Origin: Globodera rostochiensis
Lineage: Eukaryota > Nematoda > Chromadorea > Rhabditida > Heteroderidae
NCBI GenBank assembly: GCA_018350325.1
Contig: JAEVLN010000010.1
Span: 2,666,001 to 2,730,000, forward strand
Reading direction: 5' to 3'
DNA length: 64,000 bases
Part shown: positions 12,021-22,300 of the stretch, piece after piece
Numbering within the stretch: position 1 is the first letter of the stretch
How the letters are laid out: the number at the start of each line of letters is the position of its first letter
Notes under the pieces: generated by a model
The model's input: the letters and a program-made list of their open reading frames with translations, nothing else
What the model was told of the DNA's origin: nothing
Databases searched by the model: none
Made by a program: the position numbers and the translations under genes

Positions 12021-12960
12021 TAGTGTTAGGCAAATGGGATTTTTCGGTATTCGGGTTCGGTATTTTTCTAAAATACCGAAAACCCAAAAAATTTTCGGTA
12101 TCGGTATTTCGGTAAAATACCGAAAAAATACCGAAATCTTAAAATTTTTTCTCGGTCGGTATACCGAATCGGTAATACCGAAAAACCGCGGTAATACCGA
12201 AAAATACATATCGCGGTAATACCGAAAAATACATATCGCGGTAATACCGAAAAATACATATCGCGGTAATATTGAAAAATACATACCGCGGTAATACCGA
12301 AAAATACATATCGCGGTAATACCGAAAAATACATATCGCGGTAGTACCGAAAAATACATATCGCGGTAATATTGAAAAATACATATCGCTGTAATACCGA
12401 AAAATACATATCGCGGTAATACCGAAAAATACATATCGCGGTAATACCGAAAAATACATATCGCGGTAATACCGAAAAATACATATCGCTGTAATACCGA
12501 AAAATACATATCGCGGTAATACCGAAAAATACATATCGCTGTAATACCGAAAAATACATATCGCGGTAATACCGAAAAATACCGAATCGGTAATACCGAA
12601 AAATATATATCGCGGTAATATTGAAAAATACATATCGCGGTAATACCGAAAAATACATATCGCTGTAATACCGAAAAATACATATCGCGGTAATACCGAA
12701 AAATACATATCGCGGTAATACCGAAAAATACATATCGCTGTAATACCGAAAAATACATATCGCGGTAATACCGAAAAATACCGAATCGGTAATACCGAAA
12801 AATACATATCGCGGTAATATTGAAAAATACATATCGCGGTAATACCGAAAAATACATATCGCGGTAATACCGAAAAATACATATCGCGGTAATACCGAAA
12901 AATACATATCGCGGTAATACCGAAAAATACCGCGGTAATACCGTACCGTGCCTAACAGTA
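12021..12960. mobile_element. hAT-like element filled with a 25-bp 'cggta' minisatellite
   Basis: The element begins TAGTGTTAGGCA and ends TGCCTAACAGTA (inverted termini) and is flanked by an exact 8-bp duplication, ttattaat (12,013-12,020 and 12,961-12,968). Nearly the whole interior is about 30 copies of a 25-bp unit built on the palindromic word cggtaataccg plus aaaaatacatatcg. Srt unit A has the uninterrupted target at about 8,820. No transposase is present. The long minus-strand open frames here are a by-product of the repeat. Confidence 0.9.
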
Positions 12961-13308
12961 TTATTAATCTTGTTTTTTTTTCATAAAATAAAATTGGTGT
13001 TTTTGGCTAAACAGAGCGGCAACAAACAACACTTGCTGACTTTGGTTTGGTTCCAAGATATTTGTTGCCAATTCAAATATTTATGCGAAATTGATAAAAA
13101 AAATTTGTTCACAAGAATATATTTGGATTCATTCTGACAATTTAATAATATTTTATCATGAAAAAATGAATATAAAAGCAACACATCGATCAAACGACAA
13201 TAAAATTTAGGCGAAGTGGTATAATAAAATATAAATTTAAAAGAATCTTTTTTATTGCACTAAAAGCATTTTCAATTTTCGATCCATGTACAAAAATAAT
13301 TTTTTAAC

Positions 13309-16300
13309 TTAATTGTCACATATTATGCCTGTAATTTCCTCAATCCAAGAACCATCCAACTGAGCGTATTCATTAATGAGACCTTTGGATAAAAATTTAT
13401 TAAATTATTGTTGTTTCCGGCATTAATATTTTAAAATTTGGTATAAAAAAAAAAAAAAGAATTTTGGCCATAAAAAGAAGAAAACAATTTTTTTGCAACT
13501 TTTTATATCAAATTTGCCCATTTAAACACTTTTGTTTGTTTGTTTATCGCATTCAGTGCCCGAGAGTACGCCAATATGAACAAAATGTGTGCCATTGTTG
13601 GCCAACAATGCTCCACCACTGTCACCCTAAAAAAGTAAATAAATTTATGTGAATTTTCATAAAAAAGGGGAGCCAGCCAGCCACCTGCTCAACCGAACTA
13701 GCTTCAATGCAAATTTTTTTAAAGTTATTTGATTCTTCGCATTCAGTCAATTGAGCATATCGGCCCATGAGCTTATTTGAACTATCTGTACTTCCGATAC
13801 AAGTGTCTAAATTTCAATATTTAAAAAAAAACTTTCAAAACATTTATTTATTTAATTAAAGATTATTTTAAAACATTTTACCAGTCATTTGTCCCCATCC
13901 CGCAACAATGGCAGGCCCGCTTTGAAAATTTTTCGCCGAGCCACAATACAAACAAATGGGATTAATTGCGCCTTCAATTGGGCCATTTAGCTAAAAAATA
14001 TTTTAATCATAAATAAATTTTTTATAAAGATTTTAAATATTTTACACTTTGATTAATTTTAGTTAAAAAGGTTTCAAACTAGAGCCCGGACTCGAGGACC
14101 GATCGAGAATCTTGAAAAAATTTAAATGATCGAGATTCGTTCAAGATCACTGATTTGAAAAACTCCAAAAGTCTCATCTCAGTAAATTTCGTTGATTGAG
14201 TCGAGAATCTCGATTGTTCGTGCCTATGTACTTAAAACATTAAAATTGTCAGTTAAAATTAAAAAATCAATAAATGCGACCTTTATTAATGCCAAATCGT
14301 ATGCTACAATTCCTTTTTGTGGCTCAAATTCTGGATGAATGAACACATTGAAATTGTATTGTCGCTTATACTTTTTAATAATGCCATTGTAATCATCCCC
14401 AGAAATATCCTGAGACGAATTAAAACCTGAAAAAAAATTTTTATATAATTGCAGGTTCTTTTTGGTTATGAGGCAACAACATAAAATCTTTTTTAAAGTC
14501 CAAGCAACCAAAAGCACTAGTTAATTTGTATTCATCCCAAACAAAAATGTGTTTTTAGCTGTTTCTAAGGTAATCGGGGTCGTAGAATCCGGATCCAGCC
14601 CCCATTTCGACCTATTTCGAACCCCGGACCTGAATTCAAAAAATTTTCAGAAATTTTTTTTTCGCATTTTTCCATTTTAAACGTCGAAACGTCACTGATG
14701 CAAAACATCGTTGAATTTATGCCACTAAGCTGATATTCTTTAATCTGCGCGATGCAAATCAAAAATAAAATGTAATGGAAAATGCAAAAAAAAAATGGTT
14801 AGAAAATTGTTAGAGTACAGGTTAGGGGTTCGACCGTCGAAATTGAAGTAAAATTTGGGTTCTACGACCCCGAAAACCCCTAGAAACACCTATTTACCAA
14901 CTTTAAAAAAAACTTTTTATTTGTTGCCTCATAACCGAAAAGAACCTAATTTTCATTAAAGCATTTATGGTATTTAAATTTAACCTAAGATAAAAATGTT
15001 TCCTTCAGGTTGGTCGGTAAAACAATGGGCAGCCAACAAAACAAATTCTGGCGAAATCAGTGAACCGGAACATGCATAATACATTTCTGTTGTCTCATTT
15101 ATAATTGAAATGCTCAAAAAGTACACCGTCCATGGCATTATTGCTATGTCAATTTGGTGTCCACCAGAAATCTAATTAGTAAACCGATTAATTCTCAAAA
15201 TGCCTTCCTCCATCAATGACGGCTGAACGGCTTCGGTAAGCAAAAACAAATCCTGGGGCATGTTTAATTAGCCGTAACCGTCTGTGTTTTTAGCTTGAAC
15301 TATCCGATGTCGGCGTATTATAATTTAAAATATTCAAATAATACGAGAAGTTAGTATTATAATAATTTGAATCCTAACAAAATTGAATTTTAGTAAAATT
15401 TGAGTTTTACTAGTAAAATTTTGAAATCCTCTTTTTTCAAGAAAAAAAACTAAAGAAATAATAAGAAAACGGTATTTTCAAATTTTACTAGTAAAATTCG
15501 GCTCTTACTGAGTTTACTAACCTTTTATTTTTAATATTTTCAACTATGAAAATTCGAATATTTCTAATATTCAAATGTAAATACGTCTACATAAATGTTA
15601 ATAACAAATCAAAACAAAAAATTCCAAAGAAGCATTAGGAATACGATCAAGGATTTTTTATTTTCAAATTTATTTTTAAATTTTTTACCAGTGCCTTGAT
15701 TGGTCCACCACCAGGAAGCCGATGCTTTTTGTCGTCAAATGTGACGCAATTTGTTTGTTGCTGTTTAACCACACTCAATTCACCACATTCAACCGGCGCC
15801 CGCAGCGTTATTTCGGTTGGCTTTTGGCCCAAACGCGAAACCAAGTCCACCCCCAACAGCCAAAGTCCGGCATAATCATTCAAAAATGGGCCAAATTTTA
15901 ATTGCCCAAAAATTTCTTGGCCAAATTCCAATGGCTTCTTTTCCGCTAAATTTTTGCTTATAATTTATACAAAAACAAGGAATAATTAATTACCTCCATC
16001 AATCTTTAAAATTTTGTCGGAAATTTGGTGGAAATCAAATTTTAAATGCCATCCATCTCTGCCATATCTTTTATAAATTGTTGGAATATTTATAAATTTG
16101 TTAAAACTAACTTTATGTTAAAGCTTTCATTGCCAACGATAACTTTCTGTTCGGTAAACAAAAATTGAATTTCCTTGGCATTTTTTGCGCATTCATTGCT
16201 TTGCCCACTGAACATATTTTTGAAATGAAATCTTCCCGCCACTTTCCAAGGCAACTTTTCATCATTTTCGCCAAATAATACGCTGGTGTAGCACAAAATA

Positions 16301-16422
16301 AGCCTAAAGTTTGAAATTTTATTAATTTTTAGGCAATTTAAACATTATTGCCTTGAGCAATTTTTGCTGGCGCTGATTTTAACTCTTGGCAAATAAGAAT
16401 TTGGCAATTTTAATTCATTCAT
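13309..16422 (-). CDS. S1 (chymotrypsin-like) serine protease with N-terminal extension
   Basis: Predicted zymogen peptidase of 450 aa. Eleven exons: 16422-16352, 16303-16112, 16067-15994, 15945-15689, 15252-15229, 15171-14985, 14426-14281, 13990-13882, 13806-13685, 13626-13530, 13382-13309. The protease domain starts at ISGG (about residue 207). The catalytic triad is visible: His255 in LLAAHC, Asp312 in YDLALI, Ser397 in GDSGG. GWGQM and a C-terminal Trp/Ile helix are also present. Oddities: position 191 (two before GDSGG) is Glu instead of the usual Cys, and position 189 is Ser, as in chymotrypsin. The 206-residue N-terminal part has no domain I recognise. Intron 1 would be GC-AG. The first exon lacks a good signal peptide, so the true start may lie upstream. 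Confidence 0.85.
14083..14228. repeat. 'tcgagaatctcga' palindromic word repeat
   Basis: Lies in an intron of the protease gene. It starts tagagcccggac and carries several tcgagaatct / agattctcga words in both orientations. The same word fills the element at 50,943-51,125, whose ends are similar (tagaga..ggac). No target duplication could be found here, so one end may be lost. Confidence 0.6.
14452..14948. mobile_element. Foldback element in protease intron
   Basis: About 500 bp with long imperfect inverted arms. Outer parts pair aggttctttttggttatgag (14,453-14,472) with its complement near 14,925-14,948. Inner parts pair cggggtcgtagaa (14,575) with ttctacgaccccg (14,861). A related element sharing the tttcgaacccc-type arm sits in the CCDC141-like gene at 47,827-48,119. 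No clear 8-bp target duplication was seen. Confidence 0.7.
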
Positions 16423-16438
16423 TTTCCTTAATTTTCAA

Positions 16439-16723
16439 ATGAAAATATTTTATTTAATGAAATATTATTATGTACTGTTGTGCTCCATTGGCTCCATTAG
16501 ACAGGTGAACACCGAATGCAAAAGTGAGAAGAAAACAATTAAACAAGCACATAATTAATTGATCAAATCGAAAAAAACTTTTGACGAAAAATTGTGATGT
16601 GATTTTTATTTTTTGTTTTAGTTAATGGAGACAGATGAAAATGCTGTGAATCATTCGACACATCGGCTGATTTTACTGACATTTTTATTCACTCATTTGT
16701 CGGTGCTCATTTATTGCTTATGA
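16439..16723 (+). CDS. Possible tiny membrane/secreted protein, divergent from the protease
   Basis: Two plus-strand exons (16439-16504 and 16622-16723) join in frame through a GT-AG intron to give a 55-residue product. It begins MKIFYLMKYYYVLLCS, which resembles a signal peptide, and ends with a hydrophobic stretch (LILLTFLF...VLIYCL). It starts 17 bp from, and divergently to, the protease start. No family is recognised. The small size and low complexity leave real doubt that it is a gene. Confidence 0.33.
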
Positions 16724-17034
16724 AGAATTTATGAAAATTTATATTAAAATTTAAAAAAAACAAATACTTCAGTAGAAAAAAAATCCCGGCCATCTTCCTT
16801 TTTTGTTGAAATGCTAACGAGTTTTGTTGAAAAAATTTATCTAAAATTTTGAATTTTTAAACAATATAAATGTTTTAATCGAAGAAAAGCGATTTTCAAT
16901 TTTGAATATCGCTGAATTTTAATCGTCTTTCATCGGTTCATTGATTGACGTCATTCCTTCCTTCACTGCTCTAATTTTTTTAAATGCTAAAGAAATTCTC
17001 ATTAATAAATTATTAACAGTAAATTGGTTGCAAA

Positions 17035-17997
17035 TAGAGTGCGGCGCGGGATTGATCCCGCGCGGGATTTTGCGGGATCCCGCGCCGCAATCCCGCATTT
17101 TTTGCGATTTGCGGGATTTGCGGGATTAATCCCGCAAATCCGATCCCGCACGAGATTTTGATTTGTAATCCCGCAGCGGGATCCGCAAATTTGTATGCGG
17201 ATCCCGCAATTGGAAATTTTGTTAGTGAATAATACTAGTTTATTCAAAATTAGCATTGACGTTTTGCCAAATCTTTAAATTTAAAAAGACTCGATGCTTA
17301 CAAATTACACAACTGTAGTATCATAAGAATAGAATTTTTAGTAAAAAATGCTAATATCGTCTGGTGTAGTGGTGAGTGGTGTAGGTCGGAAGTGTTGGGG
17401 GTGGATGTTCAACCCCCGACTGTTCAAATTGCATTTTATGTCTTTTGGTGAGGATTTGTGTTGAGGAAACAATTTCTTAAATTTTTATGATTTTTAAAAA
17501 GTTTTTAGGCCGCTTTTTACAACTTTTTGGAATTTCCATTTTTTGGTTGGACGAACTTACTAAACCATAGGGGACCTTTATTTTACGTATAAATTGGTAA
17601 ATAAATGGAGTCAAAATTTCAAAAATAGCCGTATTTGTTGCCGAAGCTGAAGACAAGAGTAAGATATTTTTGGAATAAAAAAAAAATTTGGTTCACCCTT
17701 GACCATTACAAAAAAAAATCCCCTAATTATCAATCTCGGTTAATCCCAATCCCGGTTTTCCCCAAAAATTCCTGTCCCGGCCCTAGTTGCAAGTAGTCTT
17801 GGATAAATAAGAGCTTCAAATGATACAAATAGGACAATTCGGTCCAGTTTGAAACGTGTATTGATTTTTTTGGTAAAATTAAAAAATCCCGCAATCCCGC
17901 GCGGGATCCCGCAAATTTAAAATGCGGGATTCCCGCACGAGATTTTTGATTTGTAATCCCGCAGCGGGATCCGCAAATCCGATTTTGCCGCACTCTA
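17035..17997. mobile_element. hAT-like element with 'gcgggatcccgc' repeats
   Basis: A 963-bp element with inverted ends TAGAGTGCGGC / GCCGCACTCTA. The flanking 8-bp duplication matches at 7 of 8 positions (gttgcaaa at 17,027; gttgtaaa at 17,998). Both subterminal regions are clusters of the palindromic word gcgggatcccgc. The middle is AT-rich and contains a tRNA-like segment at 17,358-17,425. No transposase is encoded. Confidence 0.85.
17358..17425 (+). ncRNA. tRNA-like sequence (pol III boxes) inside the element
   Basis: Contains an A-box-like TGGTGTAGTGGTGAG and, about 35 bp later, a B-box-like GTTCAACCCC followed by CGACTGTT. No good cloverleaf could be folded by eye, so it is not called a functional tRNA. 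Related sequences occur at 42,611-42,686, 48,611-48,686 and, split by an insertion, at 57,997-58,060 with 58,777-58,794. Confidence 0.5.
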
Positions 17998-18046
17998 GTT
18001 GTAAATATCAAATATTTTGTTTTATTAATTTAATTAATGTTTTTAC

Positions 18047-19351
18047 CTATCAAAAATTCATTTTGTATCTTTTTTGCATCGGAAGCATTAATCAATTTGG
18101 TCATATTTTGTTCCGGAAATACTGGTGAAATGATCGGCATTTGCAGCGAAAATTGTTGGCCAATATTATTTTCTTGTCTTTTGTCAAACCATTCGCGCCC
18201 CGTTGACCAGCTCAAAAATTCGTCTTCCTTTTTGTACTCAATTTCTGATAATTGTAATGGAAGTGGCCAATCCCTAAATGCTTTCTTGTTTAACTTTAAC
18301 ATGGAAGATACGATCCCAGATCAGGCATGATCATGGATATCCGGATATCCGCGGATTATCCGGATATGGATGGATACGGATGCAAAAGGCACGGATAACC
18401 GGACACGAATTTAAAAATTTGTATCCATGACCATGCCTGTCCCAGATATCAATGGTATTGGTCTCCAACCAAGGGTATATCAAGCGGATTAACTAGGGTT
18501 ACTCCCCAACCCTTCGAGGGGGGGGGGGAAGTCGGCGGTTGGGGGTTTTCGGGGAAGTCGTATTGAGGCGAAGCTGTTTCGTTAATGTCAATTTCACGAA
18601 AAAAATACGAAATAAATTCTTTGAAAATTAAACAAAATTATCTAACCAAATTCAAATTCAAAAATTTTGCCTGGCGGCGCCTATCGGCATCGCCAGACTT
18701 TTTCATTCTTGGTCAGGGCGTCGGGGTGCAACCCAATAGCGTCGGGGGTGTCAGAAAGCCATGGGTCCGAGTTTTTCGAGGGCGGCTTGTCAAGGGTCGA
18801 GGTCCAAGGGGTGAGGCCCAAAATTTCAAGGGTTGGAGAACAATCTTGGTTCAATATTTGTTAAAATATTAAAATTAACTCAAAGAATTCAAAAATATGC
18901 ATTTCAAATAATTATTTTTGACATTTGTTATTTAAATTAATTTTTATTACAGTAATATTTAACAGAGTATATTTTATTCATATTTATTTAAATAGCATTA
19001 AGAAATAAAACATACCACGTCGAAAATATAAAGAAAAATTTTTCCAACAAAAATGGCACTGACACATTGCCGGGGAACAACAAAAACACTTTTGTCAGCA
19101 AAATAATTATCACTTGGGAATTATAATGGCCAAAATTTGCATTAAAAATATTCCTTTCTAAAATTATTAAAATTTAAAAACTAAAAATGACTAAAATTTA
19201 CTTTTTGCCCACAACTCTATGTAGCCGTATGCTGCTCTAAAATTTCTCAAAGTGCTTCCGTTCATCACATTTTCGTCAAAATGGTGATTTATTCGGAATA
19301 ATTCATTTCGCATCAATAAAAATTCAAGGATTTTCAAATGAAAAGCATGGC
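18047..19351 (-). CDS. Coding exons downstream of the giant gene, interrupted by a small element
   Basis: Minus-strand exons at 19351-19202 and 19157-19016 (or -19012) are open, flanked by good splice signals, and would continue the giant secreted protein if its last exon is cut at a GT donor at 19,466 instead of running to the TAA at 19,390. A third open stretch (about 18,487 down to 18,047, donor at 18,046) includes a hydrophilic segment (FRDWPLPLQL...), but it is broken by the 118-bp insertion at 18,322-18,439, which introduces a stop. The 3' end of the gene is therefore either alternatively spliced or decayed. Function unknown. Confidence 0.4.
18322..18439. mobile_element. 118-bp element with 'ggatatccg' palindromes
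   Basis: Inverted ends CAGGCATG / CATGCCTG, flanked by an exact 8-bp duplication tcccagat (18,314-18,321 and 18,440-18,447). The interior is made of ggatatccggatatccgcgg-type words. Element plus one duplication is 126 bp, a multiple of three, but the inserted frame contains a stop. It lies inside sequence that is open on both sides. A second, truncated copy of the family is at 26,816-26,996. Confidence 0.85.
18492..18545. repeat. One-ended remnant of the 'tagggtt' element family
   Basis: Begins TAGGGTTACTCCCC and runs into a G run and gggggttttcgg sequence. This resembles the left end of the 91-bp element at 22,931-23,021. No matching right end was found. Read on the minus strand, its end reads ccctag, which could act as a splice acceptor for the adjoining exon. 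Confidence 0.5.
18672..18695. repeat. GC-rich 24-bp hairpin, copy 1
   Basis: Reads tggcggcgcctatcggcatc then gcca; the arms pair as ggcg(g/a)..cgcc. One of nine copies in the window, preceded as usual by aaaatttt. Confidence 0.8.
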
Positions 19352-19389
19352 CTAAATTTATTTAAGAAATTTAGAATGAATTGGCTGAG

Positions 19390-22300
19390 TTAAAATTTAA
19401 GATTTATTGATGAAATTTTTTTGAAATTTGGACTTTTATTTTTGTTTACAGAATTATTTATATTACTCGATAAAATTGTCAAATTTGCTTTAATTTCCTC
19501 CATTTTTTGCCGATTTTGCTTGTCATTCTCGTGATTCATTGTTGCAAGTCCGCTCGGATTTACCGATTCAATTTTGTTCGATGCTTTTAAATTATTGATT
19601 TTTTCAAGTGCATCCAAAATTCTGGCTACGTCATCATCATTGTCTAAAAATCAAATTGATTCTTAGTTTAGATTATTAACAATTTGACTAATTTTTAAAA
19701 ATTTTAGCGTTTTTTTTTTTTGAAAATTACCAGTCAAGAAGACCTCTTCTTCCAACTGTCGTTTCAACTGATCATTTTTGTTCTGATCAAATGCATATGT
19801 TCCATCATCAATAAAACTTTTGGTGATCAATTTATGCAAATGTTTTCCAAATGTATGCAAAAATATTTGGATTTGACGCGCATCAAAGTTTACTTTTGGA
19901 ACTTGCGGCACGGGCACAACAACAAAATTGACCACAAAGTGCACATTCAAAAAAATAATTTCAAATTTTGGCACGGGTGACAATTTATCCATTGAATGTC
20001 TTAGCAAAAATTGTACTCTTGAATCCTGAAAATAAACTTCAAAAAGTAAAAATTGACTTAAATTTATTTTGCCTTGCAAAGTTTGCAGTAAAGTGAATTG
20101 TCAACGCATTTGTGTCGTCCATTCATATTGCAATGAAAAATGCCAAAAACATTTCTTTTTAAATCAAACCATTCCGGCAGCATGCAAATTGTATTCAATG
20201 CTTCATTGTTTGGCTTTAAATAGTGCGAAACTGGCCTTTGAAATCGGGCTTCATTTGACTAAAAGTTTCAATTATTTGAAATTCGAATTTTATTCAAAAA
20301 TCTCAAAAAAAACAAATCCTTTATGCACAAAAACATACAAAATTTTCAAATTTTTTGTTTTAATAAAAAAATAAATCTCTCATTAAATTTTTAAATATAT
20401 TAACTAACCCAGTATTCAAAAATGTTTTTTAATTGATTTATTGCCAACAATTTTACAGTTTGTTCTTCTTTATTTTCAACCTAAAGTTAAATTACAGACA
20501 AATAATCCAATTATTTATTTTATACCGCTCCAACATTTTCAAAATTCTTTGACGTAATTTCGTCAAAGTCAATTTGTTGCCAAGCATCAGAAATTTGATA
20601 CAAATTAATGTTTGCTTCTTTCAATTTTGCATCATAATTTTGCATTAGAAATTCATCCGATTTATACAATTCTAAGCAATTTTTGTCTTAAATATAAAAT
20701 TAAGATTTTTTAAACTAACATTTATATACCCAATTTTCGTTGAAAATCCATTTTTTTGTATTTTATCAAAAAGTTATTAAAACTTTCAAGCATCTGTTCC
20801 TCAATCTCTGCATCTGCAATATTTTTCGTCTCAAAAAGTGCTTTGATTATGCCAATTTTTTTTGTTTGGCTTAATTCGTAGGTCCACCAATCATTTCTGT
20901 CATTTTCAACAAAAAATTTTGTACATTTTTGCATTATTAATTGATTTCTGACAATATTTTCTTCGTATTCGTTTGAATTTTGCACCTTTTTCACCTCAAA
21001 CTTGTCCATTTTGGCAACAATTTGTTTGAGCAATAAAAAGAGAACAGAAATAAATTGTTCAACATTTTTAATTTTTGACAATTCGATAGATTTTATCTGA
21101 TTCCATTCATTTTCAAATTTTTCAATTGGATCAATGCCATTTTCTGGCAACATTTTTTTTATATGCTTTACCAATTCAATTCGATGGAAAATTTCGTTGG
21201 CATAAATGCCAAAATGTAACAGTTGAACATTCGAATTAATTGATGGATCAACTACAATAATAGTTAGCATTATTTTATTTTAAAGCTTAATTACCTATTT
21301 TTGCAAAAATATTTATTTAAAATGTAAAAGTATTTTTTTTATATCAAACCTGAATCATTTTGCATTGTTTCAACCAATTTTTCAAAATGTTTTGCCAAAA
21401 AATTGTTGTCTTCAAAGCTGCTCAATTTGACACCGACAAAATCCGGATGGCAATTTTCGGAGGCATCCATACAAAAAATTTCGTTTAAATTTGAATCTTG
21501 AACATTTTCAGATTCATTGCTGCAATTAGTGTCTTTATTTTTGCCAATTCCATCAATTTCTGCAGAATTTTTCTCATCAATTTTATTTTCACTTTCAGTT
21601 TTATCGTTTTTAGCCGTATTTTCAGCCGATTTTTCATTATTTTCCGTTTTTTTGTTATTTTTTTTCTTCTTCGCTTTTTTATTTTTTTTTTTAACCTTTT
21701 CTTCGGTCAAATTGCCAAGCGTTTTTGGGGAAGTATTATCAAGCAAATTTAAATTGGCAAATTTATTTTCTGTAACAATTTCGTCCTCCAATTTATCAAC
21801 AACATATAAAGAGTTTAGAATTTTGTCAGAACTTTCTGCAGTGTCAACCAAATTAGACAAGTCTTGTTTAAAAAGTGCTTTTTCTGATTCATATACTAAA
21901 TTTCAAAATAAAAATCTAATTTTTGATTAACTAAATTATAAAAACATAACATCGGTTAATTGCAATTATAAAGTAAAATAAAAATAAATTAGAATTCTAC
22001 AATTTGTGAAAAGGTAATTCGATCATTTAGGCATTTCAAAAATAATAATTAATAAATAATAATTTTTAATATTTATATAAGGCAGATGAACCACACCGGA
22101 CTTTAATCGTACAACAAACGCTTCATCTTCTTTGATCAGTTTGAATATGACGTCTTTATGCTGGCTGCCCATCCATTTTTTGTATTGCCTAATTTTTTCT
22201 ATATTAATCCGATGCCGTTGATTGAAAATGTCGGAAAATAATCCATTTTTTTCAAAATTGGGCAAAGTTTTATGTGACTCCATGTACAGCTTCGCGTCGA

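Larger units (their letters stand above)
6090..13040. repeat. Segmental tandem duplication (two srt units)
   Basis: Unit A (about 6,090-8,890) and unit B (about 9,023-13,040) are colinear copies that include the receptor, its upstream region and far flanks (for example the shared stretches at 8,280-8,700 and 11,470-11,890). Unit B is longer mainly because it holds the 940-bp element at 12,021-12,960. Unit A holds the foldback at 7,745-7,908. Both insertions therefore post-date the duplication. Confidence 0.88.

Noticed and set aside
11985..12907. Three overlapping 250-290 codon frames on the minus strand
   Set aside because: They are translations of the 25-bp minisatellite (all three frames open, repeated FFGITAICIFRYYR-like peptide) inside a transposable element.
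12180..12930. Regular spaced repeats resembling a CRISPR array
   Set aside because: No unique spacers; it is a direct tandem minisatellite in a eukaryotic genome.
14083..14228. Complete hAT-like element
   Set aside because: A TAGAG-type left end and a plausible TAGGCACGAAC right end exist, but the flanking 8-mers (tttcaaac and tgtactta) do not match, so it is listed only as a repeat.
21498..21930. Hydrophobic plus-strand frames up to 137 codons
   Set aside because: Antisense shadow of the Lys/Asn/Glu-rich exon 12 of the giant gene, which explains the Phe/Leu/Ser content.
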